Assembly (NCBI RefSeq): GCF_000003855.2
Contig: NW_003101681.1
Span: forward strand, 7,032,008 to 7,096,007
Direction of reading: 5' to 3'
Source of the DNA: Blastomyces gilchristii SLH14081
Lineage: Eukaryota; Ascomycota; Eurotiomycetes; Onygenales; Ajellomycetaceae
Length of the DNA stretch: 64,000 bases
Both the position numbers and the translations under genes were made by a program. Positions 25,101 through 37,693 of this stretch are shown in pieces. How positions within the stretch are numbered: the first letter of the stretch is position 1; each line of letters opens with the position of its first letter. The notes beneath the pieces are model-generated. The model was given only the letters and a program-made list of their open reading frames with translations, was not told the origin of the DNA and ran no database searches.

Positions 25101-26120
25101 TCTTTTAGAAGTGATATTCTCATTTCATCAAGATTTGAAATACTCAGAAGACTTTTTCTTTGAAATATTTTCTTCAATACTTGTTAGAAGAATAGATGTA
25201 ATCAGCTTTACTCTATTCTCAAGCATTTCATTTGAGATATCTTGACTTTGATTTCAATAGAGCTCACTCTGTCTTTCAGATTTCAGCTGTTTTACTCTTT
25301 CTTCAACTGCTTTTCAATCAGCTTTTTCAAAGTTATACTGATTGAAGAGAAGAGGATTTTCACTTCTTTGTTTTTCACTCAGTATAATATCAAATTGAAT
25401 GATCTCATGACCTGATTCTGAGGTTTCATTTGAATCAATAAACCAGTTTATAAGTCTTTTTTCAATTAGATTTTATAACATGAAAGTTAGATCTATAATA
25501 GATTTCTGTTTCATGTCTTTTCTAAAGAATGTTTGTTGATCAGACTTGTTAACTAAATCTATTAAATGCTCAAAAGTTCATTCAAACAGTTTATCTGCTC
25601 TTACTGCTCTTGTGCACTCTGAGTTCTATTAGAGATGATGTGCATTGAAGTCTTCTGCAATTATAGAGTTTTTTAAGAGAGTTATATTCAAAAATCCTCT
25701 ATCAATTGTTCAGGTATTGTTGTTTTCTTTCAATGATTTTTCATTATAGATATTTATAAGTTGAATAGTATCAAACTCATTATCTTTATCTATAATGTCA
25801 CCTACTAGAATCTCAGAGTCAGATATGATATCAAATCTCAGATTAAATTGATATCTTGATCTTTTTCTCTCATAGATTGCTACTCTTGATTTTATCTCAG
25901 ATCTTTCAGAAAGAAAGCAGTAATAGCTTGAATGAGAAATGATGTACTTTTGCTCAGTATCAAAGTTTGTTTCTTGAAGAAGTACAAAGTTAACTTTTTA
26001 TTCAAATGCAATCTGAAGACAAGAATAAATGCAATTTGAGTTTCTATTCACATTGCTTTAAATAAATGTGATTTTTAAAGAGTTTTTAAATTTTTTTTGT
26101 TGTTTTTGTTGTACATTCAT
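22179..26120 (-). pseudogene. LINE ORF2: endonuclease, RT, RNase H, knuckle; broken
   Basis: Probable start ATG 26120, stop TAG 22179-22181, about 1310 codons with scattered stops and small indels. The AP-endonuclease comes first (VLLQET near 25990; AEDFNAHH near 25640). RT at about 23800-24650 includes ILTKSNRKASISKSYRVISL, the IDIKDAFN block and SSYIDDIDLLYSS with the YxDD active site (as YIDD). RNase H at 22700-23140 has IYSDDSKN, AAEVFAI and FSDSQVTL. The C-terminal knuckle near 22400 has its His changed to Tyr. This is the classic order of a Tad-clade LINE, which nicks DNA and primes reverse transcription at the target. It is dead here, but much better preserved than the gypsy genes. Confidence 0.8.
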
Positions 26121-26605
26121 ACTAAAAGAGAGTGAAGATATAGTAGAATCTAATCACTATCATCAGATAGTAGATTATAACTATTTTGAAATGCAGGAAT
26201 CTCAACTGCTTGCATTCTATCTAGTTTATCACCAGAGTCATTTCTCAATTCTCTAATCTTAACAGGTGTTTGAGGATTCAAATTCTGTTTACATTTAGCT
26301 GGAGAATTGGAGTTTGAAGATCTAGATAGTTGAGAGTTTCTTCTTTTTAAGCTTACAGTTGTGGATTTACTAGCTTGACTTTTCTCTTCAGTTTTAGATT
26401 CACTTTGAGCTTCATCTTTTCTCCAGTTCTTCTGAGTTCTTGGAGCAAATACACATTCTTTTGAGCTAGATGCATGTTTTTCTTTGCAATTGAAGCACTT
26501 AAGCAGAGTATGTTGACATATTTCACCTCTTTTTGAGCATGTTTCACATTAATGCTCACTAGTTTTGTGATCTCTAGCACAGAATGCGCATTTTGAGTCT
26601 CTGAA
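26121..26605 (-). pseudogene. LINE ORF1 C-terminal end in A2
   Basis: Aligns with 1-180. It carries the Lys-rich tail after the zinc knuckles, open at 26353-26628 only in a shifted frame. The 5' end of the insertion cuts ORF1 at 26605. About 150-200 bases separate ORF1 from ORF2. Confidence 0.6.
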
Positions 26606-27337
26606 ATCTGTTTGAAAGATCTTTTCATGCTTCTTCAGAAGCTTCATCATACACTTGTTCTTTCATATATTCTTTTTCTTGGTTTTCTCCACTTCCAGAT
26701 TCTGTATGACATACAGAATGCTCTCAGATGAGGTCTTGTAAATTGTTCTCTTTGCTTATTGATGCATAAGCAGATTTAATTCTTCTATATCAGAGACATT
26801 AAATGTTCTTCTCATATCAGTTAATAGAATTGTATGAACTGTTTTCTTCCTATCAGTCAACTGCATATGACATGTACATCATTGAATCTGTGAATTGAAT
26901 CTTTGAAATCAATTGAGTCTGAGAATAAGGTTATATTTCACATTCTGTATCTCTTGTGCTCAAATATAGCAAGACTATTCTTCAAAGTGCAAGGGAACTC
27001 TTACTCTTGCAGATGATATCAAATATCAGTTATCAGATAATCTTATATGTAAGAAATGCTTCACTCAGCAGACTTCTTTCAGTCTTTGAATTATATGATT
27101 ATTAATATATTGTATAGAAGCTTCTGTGTCTGCTAACACTTTTACAGTCATCTTTCAATTCTTATTCAAGTGTCTCTTATACATTAACATTTCAGATCTT
27201 AAGATATTGAGATGAGTATCTGCTTTATCATCCTTGTCTGCACCTCATTCAGAAGCCTGCTTCTTCTTGACATTCACAGAATTCAGAGAGTTATCTAATA
27301 CAGATATCTCTTTCACTTTGAAGACTTTTTATAGAAT

Positions 27338-27379
27338 ATCAGTGAGTGTCTCTGAGCTCACTGATTCTGCTAGTTTTTT
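27338..27379 (-). promoter_or_regulatory. Predicted -1 ribosomal frameshift site of A2
   Basis: Minus strand: A AAA AAC (27373-27379), gag stop TAG (27370-27372), 7-nt spacer, perfect 9-bp stem ATCAGTGAG (27357-27365) with CTCACTGAT (27338-27346), 10-nt loop. Confidence 0.75.
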
Positions 27380-28626
27380 AACTCTCTTACTTCTCTTGAC
27401 TGTGCATGCTGAGTGCAATCTTTTACATCATGATTTTAGTATCTACAGTTGAAGTAAGCTTGATGCTTATAATATCAAGATTTTCACTCAGAGCATTTCT
27501 TTTTCAGAGGATTCAACACTTTAGTGATGATATTCAGATCTAGATTTATTATATCTGAGTGTGTGACTTGTATTATAGAAGTCTGATTATCTGTTCTCTG
27601 CTGAGACATACTCAATTGCAGTATTTTCTATCATAATTAACTTACTTATTTCTGTATAATGAGAATATTATACACTTCTTTCACTGTGTCTGATTGTGAG
27701 GTTAAGCATTTGCATTTCACTCTCAACTCAGATGTAAGATCATGAATGAAGATCTATAAATAGAAAGATGTTAAAAGCTCTTCATTCAACACAAGATAGT
27801 ATAAGCTGAAGTATGTGAAGTATGATGTAAGATTACTCACTTATCTACACTTAGTAAAGTGTTTGTAATATTTGTCTCATATATTCACTTTCTCAAAGTT
27901 CTGTAAGATTCATTTGAAAAACTCATTTCATGTTCATGAAAATGAATATTACTTCAGATCTGTAAGATTCATCTTTTCATCAGTTATTTATAATGACTTT
28001 GCCTTTTCACATAGAAATACAGCAGATGTTAAGACTTATTGAAATTTCATTGACTGTCTGTCTGTAAGTTCACATTCAATCTGATAATATAATCATATCT
28101 GACTTAGCTAGCTGATTAAAGCATTATTTTTTCAGTTATTATTGAAGCTTGATAGCTTCAGCAGATCTTCTGACTTAATATATCTTATGCTTAGATTCTC
28201 ATTCTGCACAGTGATCTCTGATGATCTGTACACTTCTGAAGAGATTATAAACAATTATGATGAGATCTTCAGATTCAGTATAGTTATCTATCTATGTAAA
28301 TGTTTAATCTTCTGCTGCAGGCCTAAGATCTGGTTTTCTCTATTCTTATTAATGATGATAATTGCATCAGTGAAGCTCTTCAGAGTGAATACTTAATCTG
28401 CAGTGAATGTCAATTGTTATTTGACTTTCACCTCAGTCTGTCACTGTATACATAAGATCTCAATCTTGTTTAGAATTCTTATACATATACAGAGCTTTGA
28501 TTCTGATACAGCAGTTTCAGCTGTTTTTCTTACTGCTTTAAGTAAACTCTCTGAGAGATTCTGTATATCTTTCAGTTCAGATAGCAGAGAAGAGTGATAT
28601 TTATATTAACTAGAGAAGATATTCAT
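27370..28626 (-). pseudogene. Family A gag of A2, decayed
   Basis: Start ATG 28626; gag and knuckle (first base 27456) share a frame (0 mod 3). The knuckle has lost Cys 1 (TGC to TAC) and has a stop at its sixth codon. Ends at the TAG next to the slippery site. Confidence 0.6.
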
Positions 28627-28654
28627 TTCAGTGATTTCTCATTGATTGTATGAT

Positions 28655-28720
28655 GTCTATTATTATATCACTATATTATTGTATCACTATATTATTATAT
28701 CACTGTATTATTATATGATT
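28655..28720 (+). repeat. AT-rich minisatellite in the A2 leader
   Basis: Units alternating tatatcac and tatattatt, homologous to 14079-14170 but with fewer copies and all CpG lost. Confidence 0.6.
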
Positions 28721-29061
28721 TCTGTTATCATTGTACAACTTCAGTGATAGTCATTCTTCTCTTTTATTCTTCTTTTGAGTAGGGAGCAAACTTCTTTGAA
28801 TCTTATTCACTGCTCTCATTCTCTTTCTCACATCTCATCTGTTTATATACCATACATGGCATTTGCCTGAGTGTGAAGTTTTCCCTCTACAAGTAAAGCA
28901 GTATCAATTGAATGCTCTTTCACTCACTGCTCTTTGTATACTATCTTTTTAAGATGTTCTAGAACCACACTGGCATAATAACTATGAATCACTTTGTAAA
29001 TGAAATTATCACACTCTGAAGAAGCCTGCACTTCTCACCAGTTTTTAGACATGCTATCAGA

Positions 29062-29742
29062 TGTAATTCAAAGATGGCTTGAGTCAGTGTATAATTACAG
29101 ATGTATGCTGGCTAGACTGGCCGCCGGGACCATGAATTTCACGTTTGGTCCCATTTGGTCTGGTCCCATACATTTCTTGGCGTGAATCCCGCTGGGACTG
29201 GCTATCAAAAAAACATGCAAAGTGACTATATCTCAGATTTTAAAATGAGACCATGACTTGAAAAAAATGAGAAAGTAGTCCCATTTGGTCCCATTTAGTC
29301 CCATTCTTGGCATAAAGTTACTATTTTTAGACATTTTAAGGTTTTTTTTAGACTATTTTTAATTTTTTAAAAAGTAACACTTTTTGGTAACACTCAAATG
29401 AGATTTAAAGTCATTTAAAGCCATAAAAATAATTTAAATTGAGAAGTGAAAATCATGGTCTCATTTGGAAAATGTGACAAGAGTAGACAGTAAGTCTCAC
29501 TGGGACAGTATGAGACTACTATCTAATGTTAAAACCGTGTAATGGGATCAGTCGAATTGGTAATGAGACTATCAAAAAATCTGGTCCTGGTCCCAGACAC
29601 GGTCACACGATCAGTCTAATGCTGGCTTCTTATATATTGTACACTAAATTAATTAGTGTCTGCTATGACTCCTTTACATTCGTAAGCAAGTTCAGAAGCG
29701 GCCGCGTTATTATTCAACAGTCGTACATTCTTCTGAATCACA
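29062..29742 (-). repeat. Family A LTR (5' LTR of A2), split by a MITE
   Basis: About 167 bp of LTR in two pieces, 29062-29112 and 29627-29742, with the MITE 29113-29618 and its second TSD between. It shares subfamily deletions with 16152-16317. Confidence 0.8.
29113..29618. mobile_element. hAT-like MITE, copy 1 (506 bp)
   Basis: Terminal inverted repeats TAGACTG...CAGTCTA, perfect 8-bp TSD atgctggc (29105-29112 and 29619-29626), no coding capacity. An 8-bp TSD and a TA-start inverted repeat fit the hAT superfamily. Composition is near normal, with GG/CC and CpG kept, inside a mutated LTR, so the insertion is later than the mutation of A2. Confidence 0.8.
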
Positions 29743-30263
29743 TACATTAGTAACTCTTCTGCTGCAGCCTCTATTCTCTTTGCAAAGAAATCAGATGAAA
29801 AACTCTTATTCTGTGTGAATTATTAAGAATTGAACAGATTAACAAAGAAGAACTATTATTCTTTATCTCTTATCAATGAAACTCTAGCCTGTATTGAATA
29901 AGCTCAATAATTTACAAGAATAGATATCATTGCTGCATTTGATAAGATCTGTATTGCTGAAAAAGATGAGTAACTGATAGTATTTCAAACATAATATAAT
30001 CTAGTGAAATAAGTAGTCACACTCTTCAAACTGACTAATGCTCTCACTACATTTCAGAAGTATATTAACTGAGCATTTCAAGATTTTCTTGATGAATTCA
30101 CATCTATATATCTTGATAATATTCTCATCTTCACTGATAAGTTTAGGAAAGAATATCAAGAACATGTATGAAAGATATTATAATGACTACAGAAAGCAGA
30201 ACTATCAATAGATATAGACAAGTGTGATTTTGAGATTAAAAGTATAAAATATCTAGACTTTAT

Positions 30264-30441
30264 TGTGGTTTGGAAGAACATACTACCGTCGGATAATAAC
30301 GCGGCCGCTTCCGAACTACTAGCGTACGAATGTAAAGGGGGCTCTAGCGGCCACTAATTAATTTAGTGTACGAGATTCAATATATAAGAAGCCGGCGTAC
30401 GCTTGTAATCATACACTGGCTTAAGCAACCTTTGAATCACA
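30264..30441 (+). repeat. Family A LTR (5' LTR of A3)
   Basis: 178 bp, TGTGGTTT ... GAATCACA; TATATAAG near 30383 is the likely TATA box. CpG dinucleotides are kept. Confidence 0.9.
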
Positions 30442-30827
30442 TCTGATAGCATGTCTAAAAACTGGTGAGAAGTGCAGGCTTCTTCAGAATGTGATAATTC
30501 CATCTACAAAGTGATTCATAGTTATCATACCAGTGAGGTCCTAGAACATCTCAAAAGATAGTATATAAATAGTGATGAGTGAAAGAGCATCTGATTGATG
30601 CTGCTTTGCTTGTTAAGAGAAAACTCCACACTCAGATGAATGCCATGTATGCAAACAGATGAGGTGTGAGAAAAGAAATGAGAGTGATGAATCAGATTCA
30701 AAGAAGACCACTCTTCACTTAAAGAAATAAAAGGAAGGGTGGTCATCACTGAAGTTGTATGATGATAACAGAAATCATATAATGATATAACAATAGACAT
30801 TGTATAATTAACAAGAAAATCACTGAA
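30442..30827 (+). other. Family A 5' leader of A3
   Basis: Untranslated leader homologous to 14048-14509. The minisatellite is reduced to about 30 bases near 30780-30810. No gene is supported. Confidence 0.5.
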
Positions 30828-32084
30828 ATGAATATCTTCTCTAACTGATATGAACAACACTCTTCTCTGCTATCTGAACTGAAAGATATGCAGAACCTTT
30901 CAGAGAGTTTACTTAAAGCAGTAAGAAAAGCAGCTGAAACTGTTAAACCAGAATCAAAGCTTCATACACATACAAGGATTCTAAATGAGATTAAGGTCTT
31001 ATATATGCAGTGGCAGACTGAGATGAAAGTTAAACAACAATTGACATTTGCTGTGAATCAAGTATTCACTATGAAGAGCTTCACTGATGTAATCATCATC
31101 ATTAATAAGAATAGAGAAAACCAGATCTTAGACCTGCAGCAGGAAATCAAACATTTACACAGATAGATAACTATACTGAATCTGAAGATTTTATTACAAT
31201 TATTCATGATTTCTTCAGAAGTGTATATATTATCAGAGACTGCTATGCACAATGAGAATCTGAGTATGAAATATATCAAGTCAGAAGATCTGTCAGAGTC
31301 ATTAAGCTTCAATAACAACTGAAAAAATAATGCTGCAATCAGCTGACTAAGTCAGATATAATCATATTATCAGATTGAACATGAACTCACAGACAGATAG
31401 TTAACAGAATTTCAATAAGTCTTAAGATTTGCTGTGTTTCTACACAGAAAAGTGAAGTTATTATAAATAACTGATAAAAAGATAAATCTCACAGACTTGA
31501 AATGATATTCATTCTCATAAATATGAAATGAGTTTTTCAAATAAATCTTGCATAACTTTGAGAAAGTGAATGTATAAGATAAGTATTATGAATACTTCAC
31601 TGAGTATAGATAAGTGAATAATCTTACATTATACTTCACACACTTCAGTTTACACTATCTTATATTGAATGAAGAGCTTTTAATATCTTTCTATTTACAG
31701 ATTTTCATTCATGATCTTATATCTGAGTTAAGAGTGAAATGAAAATGCTTAATCTCATAGTCAGACATAGTGAAGAAAGCATACAATATTCTCATTATAC
31801 AGGAATAAGTAAGTTAATTATAATAGAAAATACTATAATCAAGTATGTCTCAGCAGAGAACAGATAATCAGACTTCTATAATATAAGTTATATATCTGAA
31901 TATGATGAATCTAGATCTGAATACTATCACTAAAGCACTGAATTCCCTGAAAAAGGAATTCTCTGAGTGAAAATCTTGATATTATGAGCATTAAGCTTGC
32001 TTCAACTGTGAATGTTAAAATCATGATACAAAAGATTGCACTCAGTATGCACAGTCAAGAGAAGCAAGAGAGTTAAAAAACTAG
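30828..32084 (+). pseudogene. Family A gag of A3, decayed
   Basis: ATG 30828. A seventh-codon stop breaks it, then the frame is open through 31164 with a coiled-coil segment (ENQILDLQQEIKHLH). The knuckle at 31998-32039 reads C-F-N-C-E-C, a stop, N-H-D-T-K-D-C, that is C-x2-C-x4-H-x4-C. It is in the same frame as the start (0 mod 3). Gag ends at TAG 32082-32084 directly after the slippery heptamer. Confidence 0.7.
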
Positions 32085-32116
32085 CAGAATCAGTGAGCTT
32101 GAAGACACTTACTGAT
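32075..32116 (+). promoter_or_regulatory. Predicted -1 ribosomal frameshift site of A3
   Basis: A AAA AAC (32075-32081), TAG (32082-32084), stem ATCAGTGAG (32089-32097) with CTTACTGAT (32108-32116). It lies in the gag frame; slipping -1 enters the frame of the protease (DTEAS near 32320) and RT. Confidence 0.75.
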
Positions 32117-35100
32117 ATACTATGAAAAGTCTTCAAAGTGAAGAAGATGTCTGTATTAGATGATTCTCTGAATTCTGTGAATGCAAAGAAGAAGCAGGCT
32201 TCTGACTGAGATGTGAGTGAGAATAAAGTGAACACTCATCTCAATGCCTTGAGACCTGAAATGTTAATGTATAAGAGACACTTGAATAAGAATTGAGAGA
32301 TGGCTGCAAAAGTGTTAGCAGATACAGAAGCTTCTACACAATATATTAATGATTATATGATTTGAAGATTGAAAGAGATTCACTGAGTGAAGAATTCTCA
32401 ATGCATAAGATTATCTAATAACTGATATTTGATATTATCTGTAAAAGTAAGAGTTTTCTTGCACTTCAAAGAATGATCTTGCTATATTTGAGTGTGAGAG
32501 CTGCAGAACATGAAATACAATCTTATTCTCAGACTCAATTGATTTCAAAGATTTAATTCACAGATTCAATGATGTACATATCATATACAGTTGACTGATA
32601 GAAAGAAAATGATTCATACAATTCTATCAACTGATATAAGAAGAACATTTCACACTTCTGATATAGAAGAATTAAATCTGCTTACACATTAATAAGCAAA
32701 GAGAATAATTCATAAGATCTCATCTGAAAGCATTCTGTATGTCATACAGAATCTGAAAGCAGAGAAAACTAAGATAAAGAATATATAGAAGAATAAGTGT
32801 ATAAAGAAGCTTCTGAAGAAGTATGAAAAGATCTTCTGAACAGATCTTTCACTGAAATTGCTGCTGAAACAAGGATTTGTACATGAGATTGACATGAGAG
32901 ATGCAAAACCAGTCAATCAGAATACATACTCTCTGTCACAAATACATCTTGAAGAACAGAAGCATCAGATCACAGATCTTCTAGAATATAATCTTATATA
33001 ATTCTCATTAAGTGTGTGAAGCTTTCCAGTTCTATTTATGAAAAAGATGAATGAGAAGTGACAGATGTGTATCAATTATCAAGCACTTAATAAGCTTATG
33101 ATCAAGAATGAATATTCACTGTCACAGATTCAATAATAGTTGAATACAGTCAGAAACATCTGATATCTATTAAAGATTGATCTTCTCTCAGAATACTGAC
33201 AGATCTGTGTAGATGAACTGTCAGTCTTATAAACTGTATTTAATATACAATGAGAGAAGTTTGAATTTCTGACAATGTTATTCACTCTGATAAATTCATC
33301 TGTTATCTTTCAAATAATGATGAATACAATTCTTTATAAACAGAATGAAATCTCATATCTTGTATATCTCAATGACATTCTAGTCTTTTCAAACTCATAT
33401 AATAAACATCTGAAGTATCTCAATGAAGTGCTTATAACTCTGACAGAGTGTAAGCTCTATATTAAATCAATCAAGTGTGTATTTGAAACAGAAGAGTTGA
33501 AGTTTGTAGAATATATAATGAGTGATAACTGTATACATCTCATTCTGAAGAAATTGAATGTCATAGCAAATTGACTGCAGTCAAGAAATATACATCATAT
33601 ATAATAGTTTCTTAAGTTGATCTCATACTACTATAGATTATCAAGGATTTCACATGAATATCTGCATCACTCTCAGATCTCTTAAGAGAAATGAATGCAA
33701 ATCTGCAAAAGAAGAAGTTTGGTTCAATCATCTGAAATACTGTGTGTGAAGAGGCTTTTCTTACACTGAGAAAATGTGTAATAACATTCTCAGTGCTTAT
33801 TCAATCAGATTGTGATAAATCTTTCTATATTAAGACAGATGTATCTGAATGAGCTATTGAAGATACTCTTCTACAGATGAGTAAGAACAGCAAGCTGCAC
33901 TCAGTGATATATAATAATAGAAAACTATCAGATACTGAGCTCAATTACTCAGTGTATAAAAAGAAATTGCTAGTAATTAAGTATATACTGATGTTGTGAA
34001 ATAGATATATTAATAACAGATATATAACAACAGTGATTATGAATCATGAAAGCCTTGTCTATCTATAATCAATAATAAAATCTTTCAAATACTTAGTATA
34101 TTGAATCTCAGAGTTTCAAGTGTATAATCTTCATATCAAATATTAAAAGAGATTGAATGCAGTAATATCTGATACAATCAGTCACAGATCTGATTTAATG
34201 AATGAGAATTCTGCAAATCAGATATAAGGGACATTTATATTAAACATGCTGAGAGAATGCAAGGAATCAGAATGAGTAAATATCATGATCTCTTGCTTAG
34301 AGAATGACAAGATGTTGAATAACAAGTGTCTTGTAAGAGTAGTAGAAGAGATGCTTCTGAACTTTAAGCTAGGAAAATTGAGAAATAAAAACAATGTTGT
34401 GCTTTACTGTGATCTAGAATATACAGAAGCTCTCTATCTAGAATCTTCATTTAAATGTGACTTAATGACTTACATGCATAAGGAATTCAGTCACTTAGAA
34501 AGCTCTGAACTCATGAATGTACTTAAATCAAGAGTATACTGGCTAAGCATGACTGAGAACATTCAGATGTATGCTTATGAGTGCCTGAATTACCAGGTCA
34601 TGAAAGAATCTAAGAAAGGATTAGAATGTAAGAAAGTATAACATCAGATGAAGTATATAATCCAACTGTTTAAATGATAAGAAGTAAACCTCATAGATAT
34701 ATTACTGTGAATATTAAATGAAAATCAATGAATAATTACTGCTATTAATTACACTACTGACTGATCAGTTGTGAAAGCAGTTTCAGAGATAACAGAGAAG
34801 ATGATGATGAACTTTCTATATAATGAGATCTATATTAACTATGAAATGCTGCATGAGATTCTAACTGATAACAGTGTGAATCTCATAGAAGAAGTAATGA
34901 GGCATTTCATAAGCCAGTTACAGACAAGATATCATAGAACAATGTCATATCATTCATGAATAAATGAGAAGATGAAACACTTGAATAGAATCTTGAGCAA
35001 CATGCTGATAAAATATCTAGTGAACAAGCCTATAAGACTATGAAATGAATATCTCAGGCAGGCTCTACTGGCCACACGGATTTGACAGCATGCAGTCTTC

Positions 35101-36120
35101 AAGTGTTCACCATTCTATCTGTTGTATGGATTGCATCCGCGTATTCTGAAGAATGCTTTGAAAAAGGTGAGAGAGAGAACAGCAGTTGCAGATGCAGTAG
35201 AAACAGCAGTTGCAGACACAATAGTTACAGATGCAGAATCAAGATTGAAAGAGATCAGCTATACACATGCAAAAGCTAATGAGTTACTTCTGAATCAAGC
35301 AATTCAATTGAAAAGAATACAAGACTCACTTGTTAAGAAATCAAGTCTCAAGATAAGAACATGAGTTCTTATATATAATGAGAATTCTGAGAAGTTTCAA
35401 TCTAGATGATTTGAGTCATATAAAATACTCAAATCACATTCTCTGAGAATATATGCATTGAAAGAATCAGAGGGACAGATCTTATACAACTTAATCAATG
35501 ATTTATAACTTATGAAAGTAAAGATATAAGATCTGAGTGAATTATAATTATTCACAGCACTATCATCAGTGTTGAAAAAGAAGAAACTTATAATTAAAAA
35601 GTCTTATAAAGTAAGAGAAATCATAGACACTTATAAATCAGATAATCTCACTTTTTCTGATCTTTTGATAATTATAAGAAAAGAATGAAAAGTAATGAAG
35701 AAATCAGATAAATATCACACTTCAATAAGTAATAAGACTGTAGCTGATTGTATAATAATACACTGCAGACAGCAGATGTAACATGATAAAGAGCAGTCTC
35801 AGAGTGACAGACTTGTATATAAGTCAGATCACAGAAGAAAAAGAAATTCAGAGTTGAATTTAACTGTTTACATCAGTTCAATTGCAGAGATCACAGAGAA
35901 TGAACTATCTGAAATATCTGTGAATGTGTGAGACTAAGTCATCTCAATCTCTGAGAATACTCAGAGATCAGATAAGATTAGTTTTAATAAGCTGTTCACT
36001 GTAGTGATCTGAGTGAGTAAAGAGAGACAGTATAATACATAAGACAGAATTATAAAAGATGAAAGCTGCTGAATCTAGTCACTGAACACTGTATTATATA
36101 GAGATTGTGTAAGAGTATTG
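32082..36120 (+). pseudogene. Family A pol of A3, decayed
   Basis: The protease motif near 32320 reads LADTEAS (D-T-G altered to D-T-E). RT at about 32900-33570 contains PVNQNTYSLSQIHLE, KPVNQ-type blocks and YLNDILVFSN (YLND for YLDD). RNase H is at about 33780-34130. The integrase zinc domain at 34285-34641 keeps HKEFSH and a partly lost C-x2-C (CLNYQV), and the core at 34771-34959 has LTDNSVNL and RHFISQLQT. A shift between RT (2 mod 3) and integrase (1 mod 3) is a copy-specific indel, since A1 has none. The C-terminal tail runs to about 36.1 kb. Confidence 0.7.
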
Positions 36121-36344
36121 ACTAGCAGATAAAGAAAAAGTGTAAGAAAAGAAAAGAGATAATGAATTAATCATTAACTGTAAGAGTCAGCTGTAAAAGA
36201 CAAATGTTATTATACACACTTCATTTATTTTCATATATTACATATTTAATCTATTTCCAATGCCACATCACCTGAAAAATGTCAAAAACAAAGAAAATCT
36301 CAAAACTTGAGATCTGTAAGAAATTTGAGAACTGCAAGCTACTC

Positions 36345-37693
36345 TTATAACAATACTGTGTATATCTCTGATTTCTCTACTACTCTGTATATAACATTAA
36401 TGTCATTTATCACAAGATTGACTGGAATGCTAATATAGAAATGCACACATGTATATGTAGAGAAATTGAAGAAGAGCACAGGATCTGCAGAATCAGAAGT
36501 CAGGACAGAGAAGATGAAGATGAAAGAAACAGAAGAAGAAGAAGACACAGAACTGAATAAATGATAATGAGAGTCACTCAGAGCTGAATGCTTATGATCT
36601 TATATATGCACAACCTTCCCCGCAGGGAAGGGAGAGAAAGTGACAGAAGAAGCTTGAGAGTGAAAGAGAGTAGTCTCAGTGATGTTATCATCTTTGATCA
36701 GAATGATCTCTGATATTAAAGCAACTAAGAATCATTATTAGTGTATGAAAATTACAAAATCAGAGATGAGAACAGTTACTGAATAAACACCTGCTAATCT
36801 TAGAGTTGTATATGTAATTACAACACACATGAGACTTCTCAGAAAGAGAGAGAGAAACACAGAGAAATGCAGAAAGCAGAACACAGTATACAAACAGCTC
36901 ATTTTTATAATAACATTTCAGACAAGATGTATAAGTCTCACATCTGTGAGTGTAAAAGAGTATGACATTCATGTTCTCATTTCTGAAAACACAGATATTC
37001 TTTATCTGCATCACAAAGTCAGATAACAAATATCAGAGAATAAGTCAATACAGATTAATCATACTGAAGATATTTATCAGAGTGAATATATCTACAATAT
37101 TGAATTTAACAGTTATGAAAAGTTTCTTAATATCTGTGAATGTCATAACTTTATACACAGTAAAACTCATAATAATTTTCTCTAAGAACAGAAAAATCAG
37201 TGTTAGAAAGAAAAGATGAAAAAGAAAAAGACTTACAATCTCAACACTGTTAAAAGAGAAAGTAATTCTCTGATATGAATAAACAATTGTCTTATCATAA
37301 ATATTTAAAATGAACATAATAATTGATGTCTGTAACTGAGCTTCAGATAGTCATGTTATACACAGTCTTCATATAATAAATTATTCTGAGAGTCAGTAAG
37401 AAGAGTGAGAGTGTACACACTGAGAGACATAATTCATTAAGTCTATACAATATCTTCTTGAAATGAAGAGAGCTGATTATGAAAGCAGAGATGATAAAAC
37501 CAGAAGTGACAGAAGTGAGAATTGTGAAAACAGAGGTAGTAAGAGCGGGAGAATCAGACATAGAGACAGATGTAGAAGATTGAGAGAGAGCAGCAGAGAA
37601 AGAAACAGAGAGAGCAGAGAGAAATGTGAGAGACTTAGTTACATATAACACAGATAATTTCTTCATTATCACATTCTTCAAGTTCTTAATCAA
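36345..37693 (-). pseudogene. Antisense ORF of family A (A3 copy)
   Basis: Minus strand, opposite gag-pol. Open pieces are 37343-37693 (LKNVIMKKLSV, Ser/Ala linker), 37045-37317, 36760-37029 (CETYTSCLKC, HVCCNYIYN, SRCLFSNC) and 36345-36548 (NDINVIYRV). Frames differ between pieces because of small indels. Same order as in A1, A2 and A4. Confidence 0.55.

Larger units (their letters stand above)
21806..26605 (-). mobile_element. Tad-like LINE, 4.8 kb, inserted in A2
   Basis: From a TAA-type tail (plus-strand tattattatt at 21806 on) through 3' UTR, ORF2 and the end of ORF1. It is flanked by the 15-bp TSD atctgtttgaaagat (21791-21805 and 26606-26620). The homologous site in A1 (near 12045) is uninterrupted. 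The copy is 5'-truncated within ORF1. Confidence 0.9.
18530..27379 (-). pseudogene. Family A pol of A2, decayed and split by a LINE
   Basis: Integrase pieces are at 19352-19579, 19598-19870 (LTDNSVNL, RHFMNQLQTRH) and 19964-20359 (H-H-C-C domain: HKKFSH, CLNYQV with one Cys lost). RNase H and RT fill about 20400-21780. The LINE at 21806-26605 interrupts RT-proximal sequence just upstream of the RT palm. The protease region resumes to 27379. The protease starts in the -1 frame relative to the gag knuckle. Confidence 0.7.
16152..29742 (-). mobile_element. Gypsy family A copy A2, with LINE and MITE insertions
   Basis: Bounded by LTRs 16152-16317 and 29062-29742 (the latter split by a MITE). Both LTRs share the same small deletions, for example loss of gaatct after the TATA region and aagcaagttcag in place of gctagtagttcag, so they belong to one element of a shorter-LTR subfamily. 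After removing the LINE (21806-26605), the MITE and one TSD copy each, it is about 8.26 kb. Flanks differ: LINE sequence ending caat on the left, family C RT beginning taca on the right, so no TSD is present. Confidence 0.85.
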
